From NCBI GenBank assembly GCA_964586055.1, contig CAZPFX010000012.1:1-28121 (forward strand): a stretch of DNA of 28,121 bases. The letters run 5' to 3'. Made by a program: the position numbers and the translations under genes. The notes under the pieces are model-generated. The model had not been told where the DNA came from and made no database searches. It saw only the letters and a program-made list of their open reading frames with translations. Positions 23,238 through 28,121 of the stretch are shown in pieces; positions within the stretch are counted from its first letter, which is position 1, and every line of letters begins with the position of its first letter. The DNA is from UM-FILTER-42-14 sp964586055 (GTDB lineage: Bacteria > Patescibacteriota > Microgenomatia > UBA1400 > PJMF01).

Positions 23238-24278
23238 TCACTTTTCATTTTTCCTCTCCTCAACAAGTTTCTTTACCATCTTGTCAAGGTCGCTCTCAAA
23301 TACTCTATCTTGCACTATTCTGAACTTCTCCCATTGATTCTCTGCAAACTTCCTGGCAGTTTCGGCAGATACGCCACCTTTGTCATCCAAAATCTCTCGT
23401 TGATCAAGCTTCAAGTAATCATCTAAATGCTTACTCCAGTCCTCCATTGTCATGGGAATTTTTCGTTCGGCTCTGTTTTCGGCCAAATCCAAAAAAGCAT
23501 TTACCATTTTACCTAACGCAGACAGCTCGCTCTTAGTTAGATAATTTTTTGCAACGGTTACATCAGATTTCAATATTTTTCCCTCAGGGGATTTCTCCCA
23601 AGAAGTCAATCCCATATTCTTAATATCTTTATCAGCCCTGCTTTTAATCAACTCGGCAGCTGTGTGTCCATGAATTGCGAAATGAAGCTTATTTTGGACC
23701 TTGGCGAAAAAATGTTTTGTAATTAATGAGTCTTTGTTGTAGTCAAGACTGGTCGCATAGATATCAGCCACTTTTTGATAAAATTTCCTCTCACTCAGGC
23801 GTATTTCTCTAATTTCTTCAAGAAGTTTTTCAAAATATTCTTCACCAAGAAAAACTCCGTTTTCCAAGCGCTTTTTATCAAGCACATATCCCCTAATAGC
23901 AAAGTCTCTAAGGACTTGAGTGGCCCATCTTCTGAACTGAGTTGCACGAACCGAATTAACTTTATATCCAACAGAAATAATGGCATCTAGATTATAGAAG
24001 TCAACTGATCTTGAGACTTGTCGCTTGCCTTCAGTTTGAACTATTAGGAATTTCCTAATAGTTGTTTCTTCACTTATCTCTCCAGATTCATAAATATTTT
24101 TCAAATGCTCATTAATAGTCGGAATAGTAACTTGAAAAAGTTCTGACATCATCTTTTGAGTCAGCCAAACTGTTTCATCTCGGTATTTAACTTCGATACT
24201 TTCTTCCCCAGATTGAGAAGTGAAAATAAGAAACTCCGCAGTACTATTCCTGATAGCCAATAATTTAGATTTATTCAC
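23238..24278 (-). CDS. RhuM-family (virulence RhuM) protein
   Basis: 346 residues that match the RhuM family along most of their length: VKYRDETVWLTQKMMSELF, TINEHLKNIYESGEI, VDFYNLDAIISVGYKVNS, ATQFRRWATQVLRDFAIRGYVLDKKRL and a C-terminal part with DYLKLDQREILDDKGGVS. RhuM was first described in a Salmonella pathogenicity island and is widespread in accessory DNA; the biochemical role is not settled, and the N-terminal region is helix-turn-helix-like. The GTG at 24278 is chosen over GTG 24284 because a GGAGG sits 5 nt before it, and it overlaps the SGNH stop as GTGA, implying coupled translation. The gene has a genuine Shine-Dalgarno sequence, unlike most of the window. Confidence 0.88.
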   Translation of the reverse strand: MNKSKLLAIRNSTAEFLIFTSQSGEESIEVKYRDETVWLTQKMMSELFQVTIPTINEHLKNIYESGEISEETTIRKFLIVQTEGKRQVSRSVDFYNLDAIISVGYKVNSVRATQFRRWATQVLRDFAIRGYVLDKKRLENGVFLGEEYFEKLLEEIREIRLSERKFYQKVADIYATSLDYNKDSLITKHFFAKVQNKLHFAIHGHTAAELIKSRADKDIKNMGLTSWEKSPEGKILKSDVTVAKNYLTKSELSALGKMVNAFLDLAENRAERKIPMTMEDWSKHLDDYLKLDQREILDDKGGVSAETARKFAENQWEKFRIVQDRVFESDLDKMVKKLVEERKNEK

Positions 24279-24919
24279 AACCACCTCCCCACCTCCCCTA
24301 AAACCCTCTCAGCAATATACTGATGTCCTTTTTGATTAGGATGCAGGCCATCACGGAACAAGTACTCAGCCTGCCACTGCTTCTCACTAAGTTCCACGCC
24401 CACATAAGAAATATTTTTCTGATCACAGAGATCTTCGCACTTCTTCTCGAACATTTTTCGACGCGCGTTGGTGAAATAAGATTTTCCGCCAGTCAAAGGA
24501 TTGTGCTTCGGATTCGTCTTACTTTCATCCACGTATCCACCACCCACAACGATCACCACGTCACTTTTTTCTTTCAGTAGATCGAGCATCTCAGCCATTT
24601 GAGTTTCATATTCCTCGAGACTTGAAACATAATTCGTGGGTGTATTCTCAGCTTTTGCATTATTACTTCCAATAGAAACAATCGTGATAATTTTCCCAGC
24701 TCTACCATATTCTTGAATCAAAGTTGGAAATAATTTAGTGGCAAACTCAATTTTTGCACCCGACTTTCCTAAGTTGTAAACTTCATACTTCTCTCCAATT
24801 CCATTTTCGCCATACATTTTTTGATGGAGCGACTGTTTGACGAGATCTGCCCAGCCACCATTTTCAGCACCCACTCCGTAGACACTGCTTGAACCGAGGA
24901 TGAATATTTGGGTGATCAT
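24275..24919 (-). CDS. SGNH/GDSL-family hydrolase
   Basis: 214 residues with all four SGNH blocks: ILGSSSVYG (nucleophile likely S11, Gly-Ser-Ser in place of GDS), NLGKSG (block II Gly), GSNNA (block III, N86) and FRDGLHPN (D190, H193). Members are esterases or lipases, often acting on acyl or acetyl groups of lipids or glycans. It has no signal peptide, so it should be cytoplasmic. The 5' end (48 bp) is duplicated at 27630-27677, where it is followed by a quick stop. The upstream region is A-rich with no Shine-Dalgarno sequence; its stop overlaps the RhuM start. Confidence 0.88.
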   Translation of the reverse strand: MITQIFILGSSSVYGVGAENGGWADLVKQSLHQKMYGENGIGEKYEVYNLGKSGAKIEFATKLFPTLIQEYGRAGKIITIVSIGSNNAKAENTPTNYVSSLEEYETQMAEMLDLLKEKSDVVIVVGGGYVDESKTNPKHNPLTGGKSYFTNARRKMFEKKCEDLCDQKNISYVGVELSEKQWQAEYLFRDGLHPNQKGHQYIAERVLGEVGRWL

Positions 24920-24983
24920 TTTTTTTCTTATTATTGAGAATATATTTTGCTACTGATTGATTCGAATATATCTCAAAAAGATA

Positions 24984-25001
24984 AACTAAGCCAGCTAAGT
25001 T
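24984..25001 (-). terminator. Weak Rho-independent terminator after the PgeF-like gene
   Basis: On the minus strand AACTTAGC...GCTTAGTT forms an 8-bp stem with one mismatch and almost no loop, followed by TATCTTTTT. The strength is doubtful because of the tiny loop. Confidence 0.35.
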
Positions 25002-25016
25002 ATTTGATCAAAACAA

Positions 25017-25856
25017 TTATGCAACCTTAGGCAAATGAGCCATTGCAAGATTACCCATTGCTTGCCCACCATGTTTCGCTCTATATCTATAAGAATATCC
25101 TGTACCATTCTTGTGAGAATCATATGTACAAATACCAGTACCACTGACATTAATTCCATACTGCGACAGCTGTCTTATCAGGTAGCCTTCAATGTCGAGC
25201 GATATTCCATTTTCTAATTGCGTTGCGAACTCACCAAAAATCCTCTGCAAATCCATAACTGTTCCAAATTCATCATCATGAAAGTCTGGGCAAATAACAT
25301 GATTTGGAGCCTGTAGTCCAGGACTTATCATCACAGATATATCCGATGGGTTATTACATATGTCTATTAATGATTGTACCCATGAGAAACTTGTCCCCCT
25401 GATCACTTGCTTTCTTCCGGCATGAACAATGCCGCAACAAGGACCAAGCTTGGTGTTAGCATTAATAAGCAGACTAAAGCAGTCTCCAGGCTTCATCATA
25501 AGAAGATAGTCAGCAAAAGAAATAATTCCCTCGACTTCAATCCTATTTGTTTCATCATATTCCTGAATAGCACAAAACCTTGAGGCCGTTGAAATATTTC
25601 CCCAATCTAAATCGACAAGCCTCTCGTCTCTAGTTAAAAAAACAACTTTCTTCTGGCATCCAGGGAAAGAGTTCACGAAAATAGTCCTTTCTTTCGAATA
25701 TCCAAGATTATGAATTATGCGCGCAATGTCACTTGCGATAGCTACTTTTTCTTCGGGGTCTTTAGCTCCGTTGTAGTTTCTTGGGGTTTCACCGCTAAAA
25801 TCCATGAAGTATGCTTCTCCATGAAAAATATTTTGCTCACACGAGATTCGTGACAT
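25017..25856 (-). CDS. PgeF/YfiH-like (Cu-oxidase_4, LACC1-type) protein, divergent
   Basis: 279 residues with the order of motifs seen in PgeF/YfiH proteins (purine nucleoside phosphorylase/adenosine deaminase or polyphenol-oxidase-like): EVEGIISFADYLLMMKPGDC (C126, second metal ligand position), GIVHAGRKQ (H145, equal to the VHAGW motif), ISPGLQAPNHVI (equal to IGPAIGPCCYEV) and TGICTYDS...YSYRYRAKHG (equal to CTYC...FFSYRR). The first ligand, usually a His in a QVHG-type motif, appears to be replaced: the matching stretch reads SFPGCQKKV (P65). The ATG at 25856 follows a TATAATAAT box by 8-11 nt. Assignment to the family is good; activity is uncertain because of the lost ligand. It is divergent from the YkgJ-like gene. 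Confidence 0.75.
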   Translation of the reverse strand: MSRISCEQNIFHGEAYFMDFSGETPRNYNGAKDPEEKVAIASDIARIIHNLGYSKERTIFVNSFPGCQKKVVFLTRDERLVDLDWGNISTASRFCAIQEYDETNRIEVEGIISFADYLLMMKPGDCFSLLINANTKLGPCCGIVHAGRKQVIRGTSFSWVQSLIDICNNPSDISVMISPGLQAPNHVICPDFHDDEFGTVMDLQRIFGEFATQLENGISLDIEGYLIRQLSQYGINVSGTGICTYDSHKNGTGYSYRYRAKHGGQAMGNLAMAHLPKVA

Positions 25857-25867
25857 TGTGATGCATT

Positions 25868-25873
25868 ATTATA
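25868..25873 (-). promoter_or_regulatory. -10 box TATAAT before the PgeF-like gene
   Basis: TATAAT is 11 nt from the ATG; an overlapping AATAAT three bases closer (25870-25865) is an alternative. Confidence 0.45.
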
Positions 25874-25961
25874 CATATTTGATGTGTATATAGCAATATA
25901 TAAATTAATTATTGGGATACTTTTTTATGAGCTAACAATGCAGCATATTTGACAGTAGAGT

Positions 25962-25967
25962 TATAAT
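25962..25967 (+). promoter_or_regulatory. -10 box TATAAT, 7 nt before the YkgJ-like gene
   Basis: Perfect TATAAT, 7 nt before ATG 25975. The TTGACA at 25949-25954 is too close (7 nt) to be its -35. Confidence 0.55.
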
Positions 25968-25974
25968 TCCTCCC

Positions 25975-26373
25975 ATGAGTATCGAAAATCCTTGTAGATC
26001 TATTGATGGGTGCAGTAATTGCTGTCACAACATCACTCTTGAGATGAATCAGGATGAGTATGAAATTTGGAGCCGTGGCGTTGACACTAGAATTGGCACA
26101 GATGCAGTAATTATTGCACAGTGGACTTTGCTAAATCTTTTGGGTCAGACGAGAGATGGCGTTTATGTTGACCCACCAAATCAAGAAATCGGAATGAATA
26201 CCTACGAAGTTGCTGTCTTTGGATCCTGTCCACATCTTGACTGCAGGGGCCAGTGTGACATTTACGACTCAAGACCGAGTGATTGCAGGGCGTTACTCAG
26301 GAAATCTGAACTTTGTGATGGATTTAAGGCAAGGGGAGGTAAGACGGTAAAGATTTCTTCGATGTTTACTTAA
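25975..26373 (+). CDS. YkgJ-family cysteine cluster protein (putative Zn/Fe chelating domain)
   Basis: 132 residues with the YkgJ/UPF0153 cysteine arrangement: C-x5-C-x2-CC near the N-terminus (CRSIDGCSNCC), then GSCPHLDCRGQCDIYDSRPSDCR, which carries the C-P-x-L...C-x-IY-x-x-RP-x-x-C signature, and a final CDGF. The domain is thought to bind a metal or an iron-sulfur cluster; partner and function are unknown. It is the only plus-strand gene in the right third of the window and diverges from the PgeF-like gene. Initiation appears leaderless. It converges on the SDR gene, with 19 nt between and no terminator visible. Confidence 0.88.
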   Translation: MSIENPCRSIDGCSNCCHNITLEMNQDEYEIWSRGVDTRIGTDAVIIAQWTLLNLLGQTRDGVYVDPPNQEIGMNTYEVAVFGSCPHLDCRGQCDIYDSRPSDCRALLRKSELCDGFKARGGKTVKISSMFT

Positions 26374-26392
26374 TTTTTAAGAGGTCTCACTC

Positions 26393-27121
26393 CTAACAAT
26401 GAAACTTCTCAAAAATCTCCTCACCCTTTTTCATCACAAAAACTTTGCCAGTCACCTTACTACCCTCATCACACAGCTCAACAATTTTCTCAGCAATTTC
26501 TTCAGGACTAATCGCCTCATCCATATACTGAGGGAAATGTTTGGCGTAGGCTTCTGTGGCAGTATCAGAAGGAGACACAGCATTCACCTGAATATTTCTA
26601 TCACTCAGATCATCAGATAAACCAATTGTTAAATCCTCCAAAGCCCGCTTGGACGCAAAGTAGGGAACCCAACCCTTGCCACCATTTTCAAATGTTCCTG
26701 ACAGATTCACGATCTTTGCACCAGAGGGCATCTTTGGCAGCAGGCCATGAATTAATAAAGAAGGAGCTGTGAAGCCAACTGCATATGTATCTAGAATGAC
26801 TTGCTGATCAAAATTCTGATAATCTGTTTCGGCATAGACTTCTTTTTCGCCATGCCAAATACCCGCGATGTTGATCAGGGCATCTACAGCGTCAAGCTTT
26901 TCGACCAGTGTCTCGATCAGTTTATTTATATTCGCGAGCTTACTGAGATCAGTGGGCAATACAAAAGAAGATCCGCCCGATTCTGAAATCATCTTGGCTG
27001 TTTCTTCCAGCCTCTCTTTAGAACGCGCGACTAGAAAGACTTGATATCCAGCCTCTGACATTTTAATGGCAGTCGCTCTTCCAATCCCTGTACTGGCTCC
27101 TGTGACTATGGCTGTTTTCAT
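26393..27121 (-). CDS. Short-chain dehydrogenase/reductase (SDR)
   Basis: 242 residues, classical SDR. Cofactor motif TGASTGIG (7-14), structural NIAG (84-87), catalytic S141 in VNLSGTF, and Y154-x3-K158 in PYFASK are all in place. An Arg at the end of the second strand (VARSKERL) suggests preference for NADP(H). The substrate cannot be told; close family members reduce short-chain ketones or 3-oxoacyl groups. There is a Shine-Dalgarno AAAGGA 7 nt before the ATG, and the gene follows the 27141 gene by 19 nt, so the two are probably one transcript. Confidence 0.92.
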   Translation of the reverse strand: MKTAIVTGASTGIGRATAIKMSEAGYQVFLVARSKERLEETAKMISESGGSSFVLPTDLSKLANINKLIETLVEKLDAVDALINIAGIWHGEKEVYAETDYQNFDQQVILDTYAVGFTAPSLLIHGLLPKMPSGAKIVNLSGTFENGGKGWVPYFASKRALEDLTIGLSDDLSDRNIQVNAVSPSDTATEAYAKHFPQYMDEAISPEEIAEKIVELCDEGSKVTGKVFVMKKGEEIFEKFHC

Positions 27122-27140
27122 GGATGTTCCTTTATTGTGA

Positions 27141-27566
27141 TCAAGTCTTGAGACTAATTTCTTCAGCTAGTTGAATTGCTGATCTCAAAGCTTGAGCTAA
27201 TTCCACCGCTTGCTCCTTACTAAATTCAAGAGCCTCTATATTTTCAGGGTTAGTATTACTAGAAGCCTCAATGACAACTATATCTCCAGTCATATAGATC
27301 GCTGCATAAGACGCACCTAACTCAATTTTATTTCTGTCACTAGCTGCTTCTTCAAGTCTTCTGATTAATTCTTGCACTTCTTCGATAGTGGCTACAGCAT
27401 ATATCTGACCATATCCCTGGCCTAGCTCCTCATCTCCTGGTGAAAAAAATGTTATACGAATGTCTTTCGTTCGCCCAACATCGATAGTGACATAACCACT
27501 TATTCCTTGGACATCGGGTTCCTCGTACGCTGGTGGAGTTTCGAGCGGCCCTATTTGTTCTTGCAT
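27141..27566 (-). CDS. Small unknown acidic protein
   Basis: 141 residues, with acidic N- and C-terminal thirds. The middle has alternating strands (SGYVTIDVGRTKDIRITFFS and ASYAAIYMTGDIVVIEAS) and helices with regular Ala/Glu spacing (EVQELIRRLEEAASD, KEQAVELAQALRSAIQLAEEI). It has no cysteines, no membrane segment and no recognised motif. The start has an AAAGGA Shine-Dalgarno sequence about 9 nt upstream, and it lies 19 nt before the SDR gene, with which it is probably co-transcribed. I do not recognise a family. Confidence 0.7.
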   Translation of the reverse strand: MQEQIGPLETPPAYEEPDVQGISGYVTIDVGRTKDIRITFFSPGDEELGQGYGQIYAVATIEEVQELIRRLEEAASDRNKIELGASYAAIYMTGDIVVIEASSNTNPENIEALEFSKEQAVELAQALRSAIQLAEEISLKT

Positions 27567-27610
27567 ATATTTATTCCTTTTTCTTAAAGCTAAGTATAAA
27601 GATAGATTAA

Positions 27611-27676
27611 TTATAAATACTTTTCATCAACTCCGTATACACTGCTTGAACCGAGGATGAATATTTGGGTGATCAT
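27611..27676 (-). pseudogene. Truncated duplicate of the SGNH hydrolase 5' end
   Basis: The first 16 codons (MITQIFILGSSSVYGV) equal those of the full gene at 24919 except for one base in the shared 48 bp, and then the text changes to DEKYL and a TAA stop. Its ATG overlaps the VOC stop (TAATG), the arrangement expected of a native operon. It cannot encode a working hydrolase. Confidence 0.85.
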
Positions 27677-28038
27677 TAAGCAGTAACTTCCCAAGTGTTA
27701 TTATCAGGATCTTTGAAATAGGCAACAGTCTGTCCCCATGGCATCTTTTTTGGACCCTCAAAGATTTCTACTCCCCGATTGATAAGATCCTCGCATGCTT
27801 TGTCCACATCTTCGACTTGGTATGCATACACAGCTCCACCACCAATATTCATATGTTCTTTCGGAAACATAATTCCAGCTTTGTCATTCTGGAAAATCGC
27901 CAACAATGTATCGTTAAGCTTGAAGTCAACGTAGCCATCATCACTTGAGTTAACTTCCAATCCCAATACGTCCTTGTAGAAGACTAAAGATTTTTCCAAG
28001 TTCTTAACTAGTAAACAAACGGCGTAGAGACTTTTCAT
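27676..28038 (-). CDS. VOC/glyoxalase-family protein
   Basis: 120 residues with the paired beta-alpha-beta-beta-beta modules of the vicinal-oxygen-chelate superfamily: AVCLLVKNLEKSLVFYKDVLGLEV at the N-terminus and AYQVEDVDKACEDLINRGVEIFEGPKKMPWGQTVAYFKDPDNNTWEVT at the C-terminus, where FKDPDNNTWE holds the last metal-ligand Glu. The first His ligand expected in glyoxalase I near the N-terminus is not obvious, so a bleomycin-resistance-like or other VOC role is as likely. AAAGGGG lies upstream of the ATG. Its stop codon overlaps the start of the SGNH remnant. Confidence 0.87.
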   Translation of the reverse strand: MKSLYAVCLLVKNLEKSLVFYKDVLGLEVNSSDDGYVDFKLNDTLLAIFQNDKAGIMFPKEHMNIGGGAVYAYQVEDVDKACEDLINRGVEIFEGPKKMPWGQTVAYFKDPDNNTWEVTA

Positions 28039-28068
28039 AGTTTTAAACCCCTTTTACATTATCCTCTG

Positions 28069-28119
28069 TCATGATGATATTTCCAATTCACCCAAGCTCA
28101 AAAAATCTTCATCTATTTC
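28069..28119 (-). CDS. C-terminal tail of a gene beyond the right edge
   Basis: The minus strand is open from the window end through EIDEDFLSLGELEISS to a TGA at 28071-28069, 31 nt before the VOC start. It is consistent with the 3' end of an upstream gene in the same direction. Too short to recognise, and it may be chance. Confidence 0.35.
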   Translation of the reverse strand, partial: EIDEDFLSLGELEISS

Positions 28120-28121
28120 TG

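Noticed and set aside
25949..25967. TTGACA plus TATAAT as a full sigma70 promoter for the YkgJ-like gene
   Set aside because: The spacing between the hexamers is 7 nt instead of about 17; only the -10 box is supported.
1..28121. CRISPR arrays, tRNA or rRNA genes, transposases and integrases
   Set aside because: None was recognised by eye on either strand; the repeats found are duplicated gene ends and palindromes.

Overview
The window looks like a chromosomal stretch from an ultrasmall Candidate Phyla Radiation (Patescibacteria) bacterium. This is inferred from gene content and style, not from a marker tree. Pointers are a protein with the CxxC-x17-CxxC zinc-ribbon pattern common in these phyla, a short methionyl-tRNA synthetase without the C-terminal tRNA-binding domain, a dense array of polytopic GT39-like glycosyltransferases, and many genes whose start codon sits 6-10 nt after a TATAMT-like -10 box with no Shine-Dalgarno sequence. 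TGA is used as an ordinary stop, so code 25 does not apply.

Left half (about 1-16.3 kb, housekeeping and envelope): a truncated ArnT-like transferase at the edge, a Pif1-type helicase, a CxxC protein with a hairpin-rich leader and a strong terminator, a membrane glycosyltransferase-like protein, a membrane-anchored alpha/beta hydrolase, RmuC divergent from a small membrane protein, a YerC/TrpR-like regulator, then metG-tatD followed by an envelope-glycan block: QxxRW GT2, GT39-like, a small membrane protein, a WecA/TagO-like sugar-phosphate transferase, a UbiA-type polyprenyl-phosphate phosphoribosyltransferase and a protein O-mannosyltransferase. Together these suggest polyprenyl-linked sugars made at the inner leaflet and used by several outward-facing GT-C enzymes.

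Right half (about 16.3-28.1 kb, accessory): nearly everything is on the minus strand. There is an ATPase_2/DUF234 protein behind a large palindromic operator-like site, a caspase/legumain-like exported peptidase split in two frames at a canonical A AAA AAC slippery heptamer, a MntA/HepT toxin-antitoxin pair, two single-pass membrane proteins of unknown function, a Nudix gene broken by an internal deletion, a RhuM-family gene, an SGNH hydrolase, a divergent PgeF/YfiH-like protein, a YkgJ-type cysteine cluster protein, an SDR, an unknown protein and a VOC protein. This half carries duplicated gene ends (SGNH 5' end, Nudix 3' end) and a pair of 26-bp palindromes, signs of recombination or insertion.

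The strongest candidates for something new are the frameshifted caspase-like gene, the repeat-bracketed segments, and the leaderless promoter grammar, which includes one palindromic -10 box that appears to serve two divergent genes. No intergenic stretch longer than 300 bases was seen, and no rRNA, tRNA or CRISPR array was recognised.
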